This document shows, one piece after another, positions 21,950-32,776 of a stretch of 64,000 nt of DNA. This DNA comes from Grammothele lineata (taxonomy: Eukaryota > Basidiomycota > Agaricomycetes > Polyporales > Polyporaceae): the NCBI GenBank assembly GCA_002150815.3, contig NDFF03000400.1:1-64000 (forward strand), given 5' to 3'. Made by a program: the position numbers and the translations under genes. The notes under the pieces were generated by a model. It was given only the letters and a program-made list of their open reading frames with translations, had not been told where the DNA came from and made no database searches. Every line of letters begins with the position of its first letter. Position 1 is the first letter of the stretch.

Positions 21950-24327
21950 TCACTTCCTCGACTTTAACACGAAGGAGGCAACCCTGCGCACGCTGTCGCT
22001 CACACTGTTGACTTTGCCGGCAATGAGGGTCTCCGCGTCCGCGACCAGGCCGTTGGACTCCTCGTCGAACCCAGAGGTAATGTCAGTTGGGCAGATGGTC
22101 CCTTCGGGCGGGAAGGTGCCATTCGCGAAGAACGCACGCAGGTACTGGGTCGTGCAAGTTGACGGTAGGGCTGTGGATGTGTGCTGTGGGAAGGGGTCAG
22201 AGGAATATCGCACTGGTTTGGGATAGAGATGGCTCACCCCCGCGCCGTCCTGGATCAGCATGCCCGTCTGGTTGACACCCATGTTCAGACGTACTTGCTT
22301 GCCGTTCGCAAGCGATGTGACGGGGTCATGCTAGAAAGCATCGTAATCAGCTCAGAATGTAACCAAAGACTACACTGTATTTGTACGTACAGTGTTGCTG
22401 ATGATGAACACCGGGTTCTTGAACGTGTTGTTCCACGGGCCCGCAAAGCGCTCCGGCGGCGTCGCCTGCCAGTACTCGCACCCGTTGTCGGGCTCGTGCG
22501 TGTCAATCGCGAACACGAACCGCGTCCGGTTCTGGAGCACGTCAAGAGCGACGTCGATGAACTCCTCCGGGCTTGGCGCCGCAAAGGGCGCGACGTCGTT
22601 GCACGTCACCGCAGAGCGTTCGAGATCGACAAGTTCTTTCTCGTTCGCTGCGTTCAGCATCGCAGTCGCATTGCCCGCCATCGCCTCTGCGACCGCCTGG
22701 GCGGCTTCGGGCCACTCCGTCGGGCTCACGAGCACGTCGACCCAGAAGACTGCATGGAGGTTTATGATTAGCATGGTCCAACGGAAAGGTATCCGGTGAA
22801 CATGCCACTAACAACGTCCACGGCCATAGGTCAGGATTCCGGGTTGGTCGGCGTTCGGAACGGGTATAGGCTCAGTGTAGAGCCCTGCCTGGAACGCTTC
22901 GACCCTCGCCATGATGTCAGCACCGGTTTCGTTGCCCTGGGCGAGCGCGCAGCCGGACGTGCCAGCCTAACAACACATTTCAATCTATATCCAGCACAGT
23001 GACACTTCACCTGGAGCACACCTTCGCGCAGTCATCGAAGAACTGGCCATACTCGGCGTCTGTCGAGTTGAGCCAATGACCAGTGAACCACTTGTACGGC
23101 GGCACGTCTAGCAGTACGTAGCGTTAGAAACGCAGTCTCCAGGATCAGGCCTCTATGTGACTCACGCGACCAGACGTTGGCGTCGACGACACCGTCAATC
23201 GTGAGCCTTCCGATACGTTGTGGGAACCTATTACGGTTGATTCATTGAGTACTGCTCTTTCATGAATTTCTATCGATACGGGGAAGACTCACAGGTTGGC
23301 CACGTATTGCCCAATCACCGTCCCGTAAGAGAGACCATAGAAGTTGCTACAAAGCCCAAACGCGTCAGCCACTCCGTAAAATCACCTCACGTGCGTCCAC
23401 GGCACAGTGCGGCCCGCAGCCCGCGACTTACATGAGCGCGTCCTCGCCCTCGATGAGCGTCGTGAGGTAGTCGATGTCGCGCGCAACGAGCGTTGTGCCC
23501 ATGAAGCCGATAAGCTCGCCCATCGTCTGCGCGCATATCTGGAACTGAGATTTCCAGAGCGCGATAGCGTCGCGCTGCGTCTGTACGAGCTGGAAGCGGT
23601 TGAACGGGTCCGTCACAGTGACGTTCGGGTCGATGTCGTAGCTGCGCTCGAGGACCGTGTTTCGGAGGAACTCCTCGCGCGCGTCGGGGCTTGGGAAGCA
23701 CTTCACGGCAGGCCTGCGTAAGAAGGTGCGCGCGGTCAGCTTTCGGTCGGACGTGCGTAGTCTCAACTGACGACACAAAGCCGGAGTTCCACGCACTCTG
23801 TCTGCCCAATCCCGCGCGGGTCGAAGCCGATGATGTCAAATTCCTCGCCCAGCTAGAACAGGAATTGTCAGCATGAAACTCGAAAATACGAATTGTGCGG
23901 AGGTAGGTCGTGACGCACAAGCTGCTGCAGCGCGTCGCCTGCCTGGGTTGCGAGATCGACGCCCGTTCCACCAGGGCCGCCCGGGTTCACGAGGATGCTG
24001 CCCTTGCGCGGGGTGACTGTGGCGTTGAACCGCCCCAGCGCGATCTTCGCGACACCCTTGCTCGCGTCCTGGTAGTCAAGCGGAACACTACCACGGATTC
24101 GCGCGGTCAGCTTGGAGAATGGTAGAAGCAGACCAAAGAGAGAAAGCGATGACGTACATGGCGTACCCGCACTCCGCGCCGGCGAGCGTTCCATTAATAT
24201 TCCCGCACGCCTCCCAGTGGATTTCCCCGACCGTACCGTTCACTGGCGACAGCTGCGCTAATGCGGGACCCGCGAGGTAGAGCGCGGCGAGCGCGGCAGC
24301 GTATGTTCTTCTCCAGTTTGTCGTCAT
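21950..24327 (-). CDS. Secreted TAP-like alpha/beta hydrolase (tripeptidyl-aminopeptidase-like)
   Basis: Eleven exons (24327-24158, 24087-23919, 23852-23797, 23713-23432, 23346-23293, 23227-23166, 23107-23022, 22966-22816, 22749-22391, 22330-22238, 22183-21950) give 571 aa with consistent phase. The N-terminus has a signal peptide (core AAALAALYLAGPALA). Oxyanion region NPGGPGGTG, then FDIIGFDPRG, nucleophile Ser232 in YGLSYGTVIG, Asp465 in SNTHDPVTS and His495 in DGAGHTS give the triad of the SGNH-unrelated TAP family (alpha/beta hydrolase plus TAP-like C-terminal domain). Several Cys and N-glycosylation sites fit secretion. Likely an extracellular exopeptidase or esterase. The donor of exon 8 (22816) is the least certain boundary. 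Confidence 0.85.
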
Positions 24328-25802
24328 CGTCAACACCGCGAAAACCGAGCGTAGAAGAGAAGTGAGAAAGGGACCAAGCAGAGCGTGTGGGGGCAGGAGG
24401 CAAGGGGCGTGTGAGCAACCGTCAGCCTCGCGGTGGAATGCTCGGAGCCTGCTAGTGGGCAGCCGCGCTGGTCGAGCGAAAGATATAAGTAGCAGTCGTG
24501 TCCGCAAGAACGTATTTGGTGCCTTCGAATTCTATATATACCCCTCAGACCGGATCACGCAAGACGCTCCGTATCCCCGACGCTAGGATCGCGCTTCGCG
24601 ACGCTGCGAAGGGACGCATCCATGCACGTCAACGCGTCCACGCGCCGCGGGGCACAGGAATGCGCCTCCGGGGCCCGCGCAGCCGTTTGATGGGCTGCCC
24701 ATCAACCCTCTCTGCCAGCCTCTGCGCTGCAAGTACTAGTAGGCTGCACTGCGCTGCAGCGCCCGCCGCGGGTGATTTGATCGACAGCTCCGAGGCGCAA
24801 GCGCCTCGGCGAGGAGGAGAGGTGAATGCTGGTGAGTGGAGGCAATTCATTATGATCACCGCCATCCGCAATGAAGAACATCGCTCTGCTTACGTATAGC
24901 CAATTACGGCGAGCCCAGGTGGTCGAAGACGGGGAGGGGCAAAATTTATAACCGGGTTCAGCCGTCTCGCACCTCCACCAGACGACACAATCGCCGCTCT
25001 GCTTCCTACAATTGTGGACGCGGGGATGGACCTCTCATGTTGCAAATGGTTTGGGTTTATGTACGTTCACGTGTCCAACCTTTCCGACGCACCGCGGGTC
25101 GCAGCGAGATCCACAATCAGCACTGGTGTCATATTAGCGAACGGAAAAGCAAATGCAGGCTGTTCGTACCTTGGGCCTGTCGCTAACGCCTACTAACCGC
25201 TACGCCCATTTGTTTCAAACTCGTCCCGAGGGGAACGTACTTAGCGTGCGCGAGATATGTATGGCCAGTCCAGGATAGGTGCCGATCGGGTGTATGTCAG
25301 AGACCTCGAGCAAACCTCGGCGATACTCGACCGAGAAGGGCGACGCGCAAGCAGAACGAGGCGAGGCGTATGTTTGGAATGAATGGCATAGTGGTGCATA
25401 AGTGACATAGGATGTGGTAGTCGTACATTCGTGCGATCGTGCGTGAAGCGTGAGTGCGGACGTGTGTTTTCGCGGCCAGTGCGCTAGTGCTACAAGGAAA
25501 GGACGAACTCGGGGTGGAGGAGCGAATACGAAGGAAATAACTTACGTGCCCACCAGCGCTCCCGCATGCCGTCGGTCCTCGCCTGAACGAGGACCGGGCG
25601 CAGCGCGGACTCTGAGGTCCGCGCCGACCTCTGGCGTGCGTAGCGTGGGTCCCAAATACCAACTACAAACACAACAGGGAGTGGGGAGAAGGATGCGGGA
25701 GACAAGGAAATGCAAGGAGGATGCAGGCAATGCAGGGAATACAACAAATAAAGAGTACAACGCAGCGCGCGAGGCGAGAGACCGGCCCTCAGCATGCGCA
25801 CG
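24328..25802. other. Spacer upstream of TAP-like hydrolase
   Basis: This 1.47-kb stretch contains no convincing gene. TATATATA at 24533-24540 and TATA at about 24484 are possible promoter elements for the hydrolase on the minus strand. Confidence 0.45.
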
Positions 25803-27547
25803 CTACGTGAAGTGGTTCGCGATCTCGCGTCTATGGGGGGAGAGCACGCAGAGCGTGAGGAAGGTGCCGAGGAAGAAACCCGTGAGCAGGGCCGACGCGG
25901 TGCGCGCGTAGTAGTCCAGCGACGAGTCGTCGGCATCTGTGTTCACCGCCGCCGCCGAGGGACCGACCACGACGGTCGACGCTGCTGAGCTAAACAGAGA
26001 GCCCACAGCGTTCGCGAGGCGCGACACGGCACCCTGCCGTACAGAGTGAGCGATGGGCGACGCGCCCTTGTCCGCCGCTGTCTTCTCCACATCTGTGGAT
26101 CCTGGCGCCAGCTTGGACGTCGAGGCCAGGGGCTGGACGAGGGCACCTGGGGGCGAGAACACGGGAGTTGGGCGCTTGAGCTCAGTTTCGAGAGGCGGGA
26201 CGCGCCGGGGTGTGGCGTCTGGCGTGGGTAGGGGGTTCGCGAGGATGGCAGAGATGCTGAGAGGTCTCTTGTCCGCAGCAGCGCGTCCGGCCTTGAGGAG
26301 CGCCTCGGGATCGACCATGGTCTCGTCCTCGTCAATGACGGATGCGGTGGACGACACGGAGGGGATCGAGAACGACGTCGAGAGCGAGCGGCGGCGGCTG
26401 TGGCCCCCAGATTCATGGAAGGACCGCGCGAGGTGCTCGAGGCCGCCGACGATGTCCTGCATGCGCGTGGCGTCCGCGAGCGCCTGCGTGCGGCGCGCCT
26501 CGCGTGCCTCCTCGCCGACGATGTGCACGAGGCAACGCACGAGGTCGCGCGTCTCGGGGTGCTCGCGGACCCACCAGAGCCCGGGCCAGCGCGCGATGTG
26601 CAGCGCGAGCTCGCACGCCGTCGCCGTAGCTGTCGCGAAGTCGTCCGTCGCGAGTCGGTGGAACCACGGGCGGAGGAGGGCGATCGCGAGGCGGACCGCG
26701 CCGGCGGAGGAGTCGCGCGTCCGGCGCTCCGCGGGCATGCGCAGGAAGCGCTCGGACATTTCCTGGCAGAAGGCGCGGTACGTGTACTTCTTCTGCTCGT
26801 ACGCCCATCCCACGCGGCTGATGGGCGTGTCCTTCACGTGGGACGGATCTGGGGCGAGGAAATACGACGGCAGACGTGGGAGGATCTGCGTGAGGGGGAT
26901 CGATGCGAGCACAGCGGTGCCGGGAACGTAGCCCCAGACGAGGACGTCCTGAGCCTCCAGGGCATATCGATACCACTTCCAGTGGTCCTGGTGGCGACTG
27001 ATCGTCCAAGTCAGCCCACCTCCTCCGAGATTCGCCCGCAGAAAAGTACGCACTCTTTTGGAGCTCCTTGCCTGAGAAGTTCTACTGCGGTGACGGCCTT
27101 CCCAGATAACGCCTTTGCGTCGATGACGGCGATTTGAATAGAGTGCTTCATGCCATGGTGGTAGCGCCTCGTCGCCTCCCAGATTGCCCATGCAAAGCTG
27201 AAAGAAGCCGAAACAAAGGGCGAAGACGAACGTGTCGTCCAGTCCATGTGTTTCGAGACATCGGCGTATGTGTAGGTTGATGGTGGGCGATAAGGCGAGA
27301 CCTTGGAGGCAGAGAAGGCGGCGTCATTGACGCTCTCGTGGAAGGCTTGACCTACAAAGTAAGGTTCGGTACTGTCGTAGAAGGGCGAGGTGTCCTTAGG
27401 CGTGTGAAGGCGGAAGAGAAATGGGTTGCTGTCGACTAGTTGCTCAAAACCGACGTCGGCTCCGAAGCCATATTGCGGAAGCGCATTGCGTTCCGACGCG
27501 GAGATCTCGACGGGGCTACGAGGGATCTCGGAGTCTCCGGTACCCAT
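25803..27547 (-). CDS. DUF7587-like protein with C-terminal membrane anchor
   Basis: Two exons (27547-27054, 26997-25803; intron 26998-27053) give 562 aa. The N-terminal 200 residues (PFLFRLHTPKDTSPF, YADVSKHMDWTTRSSSPFVS, FAWAIWEATRRY, IQIAVIDAKAL, DVLVWGYVPGTAVLASIPL) match my recollection of the fungal DUF7587 layout (a fold related to ADP-ribosyltransferase-like folds); this is recognition from memory, not a search. A helical middle is followed by a Ser/Pro-rich linker and one hydrophobic segment (ASALLTGFFLGTFLTLCVLS) about 15 residues before the end, a tail anchor. Function is unknown. Confidence 0.82.
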
Positions 27548-27548
27548 G

Positions 27549-27594
27549 GTAGAAAGGGAGGGGGGAAAGAAAGAAAAGAGAGGGGGAGAGGCGT
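27549..27594 (-). promoter_or_regulatory. Pyrimidine-rich leader
   Basis: On the coding (minus) strand a nearly pure CT tract lies immediately before the ATG at 27547, with TATATA at 27654-27659 further upstream. CT tracts next to the transcription start are typical of filamentous fungal promoters. Confidence 0.45.
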
Positions 27595-28400
27595 TGGGGG
27601 GCGTATCGCAGATGGTGGAACAAGTCGGCCGACATCGCAGGCGATATGCCCTCTATATAAAAACTAGCAGGACATTCGGCGAGAACATGCGCAAGCAATG
27701 TACTGACACGCGTAGGCAATGAGGCAGGAAATGAAAAGGGTGCCTGCTCCGGAAGCCGGAATGGGGTCCTCCGAGCCTCGAGAAGGCCGGAGCGGAACGA
27801 GGTCGTCCACTTCTGATGAGCGCGGGCCTGCGCGAGCCTGCCCCCGTGCCCGTTTTACTCACCGCCCGCAGGTTTTCGTGCCAAGCGCTTTCGTCCTCTG
27901 CCTCGCGCGCTGCACATAGGTGTTGTTGTTGTCGAGCTGGTCGTGGTACCGATGAAGACCGTGGGCCATATACAAGCATCGCTTATGAACACAACAACAT
28001 CGTCGCCATGGTTGACGACGACGGATCAACTTGGGACACCTTCAAGGCACTTGGTGGGACTTAGCGATGGCTTTTGTGAACCTTGTTGTATGAGTGGTGC
28101 AAGAGGCATGACTGGCGGAACAACAGTGGATAGGCGACGGAGAAGAAATGCATGAGGCCCTGTGGAACTTCGAGGGAGGTGGAGAGTTCAGGGCGAGCGT
28201 CATGGTCAGGCGCTCAAGCGCTCATCTCTCTCCTAGTGTTCGGGGTCCCACTGCTTGAACTTAGAACCCGAGCCTCGGGCAGAACAAGTTCTTCTGCAAT
28301 TCGACAACTGCTAGGAGGCAGAAGACAGATGGCCTTCGAAGCGAGTTAACTTTGGTCTCCGAATATTCCGATTCCCTAAGGAATCGGTATATCATATTAG

Positions 28401-28602
28401 ATGGCCTCCTCGCTGAGCTCACGTGATAAGCGTGTACCGGCATTTGCCGGCCCCCTTTGTATCCACCTAAGTATCCAGCCCAATGGCCTCCGCTTTGTGT
28501 TCACGTGACAAGCGTGTACCGGCCTTTGCCGACCCACACCCCGTCTCCCTCCATGGCCTGTTTGAATCTTCACGTGATCACCGTGTACCGGCATTTGCCG
28601 CC
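28401..28602 (+). repeat. Three diverged 50-bp repeats with CACGTG and a mini-hairpin
   Basis: Copies at 28401-28450, 28483-28532 and 28553-28602 begin ATGGCCT, continue with a variable segment, then TCACGTGAYMA, CGTGTACCGGC and MTTTGCCG. Each contains the palindrome TCACGTGA (or CTCACGTGA in copy 1) and the small hairpin CGGC-ATTT-GCCG. Periods are 82 and 70 bp, so the spacers differ. Confidence 0.75.
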
Positions 28603-28701
28603 GTTGTCTAGCGTCCTGTGAACGTGTGACTGTGGGAATGTAAACAACAACAACCAACGTGATTCAAGACGCGTCTCGACGTGTCTCGATCTCGACGCGT
28701 C

Positions 28702-28731
28702 AAGACAACGTCTCTCCGAGACGTTCGTCTT
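28702..28731. repeat. Inverted repeat (hairpin 1)
   Basis: AAGAC and AACGTCTC pair with GAGACGTT and GTCTT around a 3-nt loop TCC, with one bulged C at 28726. This gives 13 base pairs. Confidence 0.7.
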
Positions 28732-28756
28732 CTTCGCACAGACGAGTTCGGTTGAC

Positions 28757-28791
28757 CTCCTTCAAGGTGTTGGCCGAACACCTTGAGGGAG
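28757..28791. repeat. Inverted repeat (hairpin 2)
   Basis: The arm CTCCTTCAAGGTGTT (28757-28771) pairs with AACACCTTGAGGGAG (28777-28791), allowing one G-T pair, around the 5-nt loop GGCCG. This gives 15 base pairs. Confidence 0.75.
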
Positions 28792-28798
28792 CGGGGTG

Positions 28799-28850
28799 TC
28801 CTCCCATACGGAGCGTCGGGCCTTCGGCAAGCTCCAACGCTCCGGGAGGA
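28799..28850. repeat. Inverted repeat (hairpin 3)
   Basis: TCCTCC and CGGAGCGT (with a 4-nt bulge CATA between) pair with ACGCTCCG and GGAGGA. The apical part contains GCC-TTC-GGC. Confidence 0.65.
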
Positions 28851-28913
28851 CTGGGGGCGTCTACGCCTTCGGGCATAGTAGCGGGGCATCCTCGCCAGAC
28901 TCCCCTAAGCCCA

Positions 28914-28930
28914 ACAACGATTTCCGTTGT
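28914..28930. repeat. Inverted repeat (hairpin 4)
   Basis: ACAACG and CGTTGT flank a 5-nt loop ATTTC. This is the shortest of the series, six base pairs. Confidence 0.5.
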
Positions 28931-29156
28931 GCGTTTGGCCTCCTTTGTTGGAGTGCCCTCATTCTCTTGCACAACCTGGGTATGGCAACGTTGGTGAGTT
29001 TGACTATTGTTTTCTCTAGTGTTCAATAGCAGTTGACGCTACCTTGTAGCGGCATGCATCCTTTTATTAGGATACATTTCTTCATAAGGCTCTATAGATA
29101 GCACCACACATACGGTATGAACTACTCACGAACATTTTCCCCTTAGCTGATGCGTT

Positions 29157-29202
29157 TGCTAGAGCCTACACTCCATTGGGCCCTGGAGTGTAGGCTCTAG
29201 CA
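29157..29202. repeat. Perfect 19-bp inverted repeat (hairpin 5)
   Basis: TGCTAGAGCCTACACTCCA (29157-29175) and its exact complement (29184-29202) flank the 8-nt spacer TTGGGCCC. It is the strongest palindrome noticed in the window. Confidence 0.85.
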
Positions 29203-30033
29203 GACACTTGACCCCCTCTGGAGGTCTAGTTGGCCAATTCTGAAGAGGTGAGCGCTGACTTGTTATTAGATTTGTACTGCTGACACCGGTTTCAGCACGC
29301 GATGTTTGGGCGCTTATTTTCGAACACCTAGAACGTCAGTCATGGACGCCTCAGTTTTCTTAGGCTCGTCCCCAGCCGGTTCAGCGTGATGGGAAATTCA
29401 AGCTCAGTCAAGGACTCGACTCGGGTGCCGTCATCGTCGACGGCGGGGGCGCATTGGCGGTCTGCTCACTGGGGGTGCCGGCAATGTTCGCTCCTTGGAC
29501 ATCACGTACGCAACGCCATTCTTCTGGCTTCTCCAGCGCATCAGGGCGAACGGGTTCCCGGATGCCCACCTCAATCCGAAGTTTGTTTAAGCATATACAG
29601 GTATCGTCTTTACATCAGTATATCGTCTTTCGTACAGCCCTTGTACCATCTCCCATCTATCATTATGACTTACAGTACTTTGCGTTGTATGTTGATCACC
29701 GTCGATATCGAATCAACAATGCTGACTTCGTGTCTGGCCCGCGCACGATGAGCTGGAAGTTCGACCCTTTACTGCTCAAAATGACCCCTCTAGTCCTAAT
29801 GGTGATACTTTAATTCGACGACAGAGTGAGCTGCCAGTGATGGCGCGCAGATAGCACCCTCCTCCACCCCTCCAGCGACCCCTACATTCATCGGAAGCTG
29901 CGGCAGGCTATAGTATCAAGTATGTCTTCGACACCCTCAGTATCGCATTGTCAAAACTTGTTGCGCTCTCTTCTGCCCTGGTCTTCGACGTTTCACAACA
30001 TGGAGGTGTCACGGTCGTCCTTTCCTCGCCCGA

Positions 30034-31100
30034 TCAAACCGCCTCGTCCGCCCTTTCTGTATGCTTGATGAAGACCCCGAAATCTAAGGCGGCGCCGTTC
30101 ACCCAGTGGATAGGCCCGATACCTGCCACATCGTACCCCAACGCCTTGTAGAAATTAGCAGCGGGCTGTGAGAACAACGTAAGTCAACCAGCGAGTGTGT
30201 CACAATCCCCTTGCGAAGACTTACACCCCCAGCCATAGTTTCCAAACAGGTCGGCACTCCGGAGGCGCGGGCCTATCACATAACGTGTCGGTCGGAACGT
30301 TAGGGCATTCTAGATAACACGGTCCTACACGGGACACACCTTTTCCTCGTGAAATTTGAGGAGAGCCGTCCCAGCCCCCTTGTTGTGACACGACCGCTTC
30401 ACACCGATGAGTTGCAAATGCCACGAGCCGAGCTTCACGCCAGGACCCATTAACTTTTCCACGAGCTCGTCATACTCGTTCAAGAACTGCCAGTATAGCG
30501 CGACCTGTTAGTAGCCACGTGGTAAGAGAGCGCGTCACTGACATTGGGCCACCACTGAGCACAAGTCGTGTCCAACCTGTCCATGAGGTCCCTCCAGCCA
30601 GCATTAAGCTGTTTCTCGCTAAGGTATCATTAGCTTTTGGTGCATACACCTCAACGACTACCGCCCTGACTCACGTAGAGAGGAATTTCTCCCCCGGTCC
30701 AAACCTGCGGATACGTCAAGGCAGTCAACATGAGCTCGAGGACACCCATGTTAGACACATTTACCAGACGGCGACACCAACGACACCTTCGCCGGGGATT
30801 TCTGCGACTGTCACCTCACCCTCGCCGGTGAGGGCGGCGGCGACATGCGCGCGATGCATGGGCACTTGTAGGTCTCGGTTGTTCATAAGTGCACCCCCGA
30901 AAAATTCTACATTATGAGCCGTTAGATGATTACGGCAACCAATCAAACGCGGGTACGCACTATAGTCGAAAGCATCGGCCAGGACATCACAAAGGTTCAC
31001 GATCTCTTCCTCTATCTTTGCTGTTAGTATGCATGCGCAGTGTCGTGATGTTGTGCAACATACCAGTCGGATTAAGCACTTGGCGGACGGTTACGGACAT
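30034..31100 (-). CDS. GNAT-family N-acetyltransferase
   Basis: Eight short exons (31100-31064, 31020-30961, 30906-30765, 30704-30675, 30618-30543, 30504-30340, 30272-30225, 30165-30034) close in phase to 229 aa. The GNAT core is seen as VAEIPGEGVVGVAVWFGPG, then HLQLIGVKRSCHNKGAGTAL (motif A, acetyl-CoA loop Q/R-x-x-G-x-A-like at HNKGAG), then GVPTCLETMAGGPAANFYKALGYDV (motif B with the usual asparagine and FY..LGY). Small-molecule or protein acetylation in the cytosol is expected; substrate unknown. One intron (30505-30542) is only 38 nt, and one exon (30675-30704) only 30 nt. The start at 31100 (MSVTVRQVLNPT) fits the family's N-terminal strand. Confidence 0.85.
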
Positions 31101-31773
31101 GACTGCTTGGCGTAGAACTCTGGAAGAGGAGAATTGGCTCCGGATCGTCCGAATGATAAGGAAAGCCACAGGGAGGGCGGGTGGCGGTCGAAGCTATACG
31201 AGCTATTTATCGAGCTAGATCAGCCGCCCGGGGAACAAGGGGCCCCAATTCGCCGGGTGGAGAGTGGTACAGTAGCAAGATATCGGTGATGAGATGGGTG
31301 ACATATAAGGATATAAAGTGTTGGCAACCTGAAGACTCATGCATGAATGCAGCGCCCAGCGGATCAGCGCATCGTGCGATGCAGTGCACCGCGGCCAGAT
31401 CTCAGGTGAAATCGAGGTGAGATCCCAATGAGATCCTCCGGGAATGGGACCTGACGGGACCTGCAAACGCGCCCGGGCACACAAGGGCATGAAATTCCTG
31501 TGGTCGGTGAGGAAGGCGGCCAGCTGCCTGCTGTACAGATCGCCCGGCGGTCTAGTAATGTTTCAGTGTCGTGTCACAGTCGGTGTTTTGACTCACAAAG
31601 ACAGTACAGATTGAGGAGCGCATGATCCCAAGTGCTGGAGCTAGGAGTCACTACACATCTGCTAACCCCTTTCACGACAAAAACATTTATACAAGCATGG
31701 CCCAAGCATGATGAGTGTACTGCTAGAATGAGACTATAGCAGTCTGCTCGTACACGGCGCGCGTACCTCTTAC
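31101..31773. other. Spacer between acetyltransferase and truncated hydrolase
   Basis: This 673-bp region is where the missing C-terminal part of the hydrolase gene (31774-32776) would be expected. No segment resembling its Asp or His motifs was found. A minus-strand open frame (31574-31876) overlaps the end of the hydrolase but has no family similarity. Confidence 0.4.
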
Positions 31774-32776
31774 TTAAACGGGCACGTCCACTTCGTGTAG
31801 ACGGTCGATGATGCTCCATCCAGCCACTACACTGTAAATACCGCCTCTGTGAGAGGCGAATCATGGGAACAAGCAAGGCGGTTGGACGTACTCTGCCTTC
31901 GCCACCGTACGGTCAGCGTCATCGCCGAATCGATACCGTAACGTCGTCTCAAACTCCGCAGGAAACGGTTGGACTCGAACCCCATGGACTGCGTATACTT
32001 GTCTCATCGCCGCTACGAACGCGTGCAAGTCCGCATCTTCACCTTTCTTGATAGGCTCCTGGACCTCCGGTGGGAACGCCTCGAGTAACTGCATAAATGA
32101 CTTGCGCCACAGTTCAATCGACGCCGGCGAGTCTGTGATAACGAGTCTTTTCAAGCCGGCGGGATGCCGACGCAGGACGAGTTCCGCAGCCATCATCCCG
32201 CCCCAGGAGTGGCCGACGATGTGGAATGCGTCTTGGATGCCGAGTTTCGTGACGAGGTTCTCGAACTCGTCCAAGAAGAGGTCGATCGTCCAGAACTCGC
32301 GCGGCTTCCACGGTAGGCGCGTCGAGCGGCCGTTTCCGATCTGATCGTATAAGATGACTGCGCGGTCCACGGCAAGATCTGCATGTGGGACGAGGTAGTC
32401 GTGTGTCATGCCGGGACCGCCGTGAGGTACAACGACGGGGGTCGTATTAATGTCGGAGAAGCCGCCGAAGACCTTATAGTACGTCTTGAACGTCTCGCCT
32501 TGATATTCAAATGGCACAGATCCTTCCTTTGTCGGCTTCGAATGGGATTGTGTTGCAGATGGCGTTATGGACGCGGGGAATTGGGCTGTGCGCACAACCC
32601 CAAGTTAGCTTTAGTGCGTTATTCGATAGATACACTTTGAACTCACCAATTGGAACGTTGCCAATAGACGCGCTCATCTCATTCGGGAATGATGTATGGT
32701 GTCCTGAGGCGTGAGCTACCAGGAATACGCTGAGGGCAAATGAGGGAAAGTGCCAAGTCTGCAACTTGGAGGGCAT
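31774..32776 (-). pseudogene. Proline-iminopeptidase-like alpha/beta hydrolase, C-terminally truncated
   Basis: Exons 32776-32647, 32585-31892 and 31846-31774 join in phase to 298 aa (or 265 aa from the ATG at 32677). The longer start adds a plausible signal peptide (core FALSVFLVAHASG). The body shows VVVPHGGPGMTHDYL (oxyanion), ILYDQIGNGRS and the nucleophile elbow HIVGHSWGGMMAAEL, as in fungal proline iminopeptidase / L-amino-acid amidase proteins. After the cap domain the third exon reads GWSIIDRLHEVDVPV and then TAA, exactly where the family continues into the strand leading to the catalytic Asp. The Asp and His of the triad, roughly 60 residues, are missing and not found downstream. It is either an inactive relic or a truncated allele; an unseen alternative splice is possible. 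Confidence 0.65.

Larger units (their letters stand above)
27660..30033. other. Non-coding spacer rich in palindromes and repeats
   Basis: About 2.4 kb without a confident gene. It holds the CACGTG repeat triplet (28401-28602), the hairpin chain (28702-28930) and a perfect 19-bp hairpin (29157-29202), all listed separately. Short plus-strand frames at 29386-29813 include a segment reading DGGGALAVCSLGVPAMF but give no recognisable protein. Confidence 0.5.

Noticed and set aside
10277..24327. Aldo-keto reductases plus two hydrolases as a metabolic gene cluster
   Set aside because: Housekeeping genes RPS30 and EMC2 lie inside, no backbone synthase or cytochrome P450 or transporter is present, and the spacers are long.
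29386..29813. Frames containing DGGGALAVCSLGVPAMF, looking like a patatin start
   Set aside because: The patatin DGGG-x-R/K-G context and GxSxG elbow are missing and the frame stops soon after.
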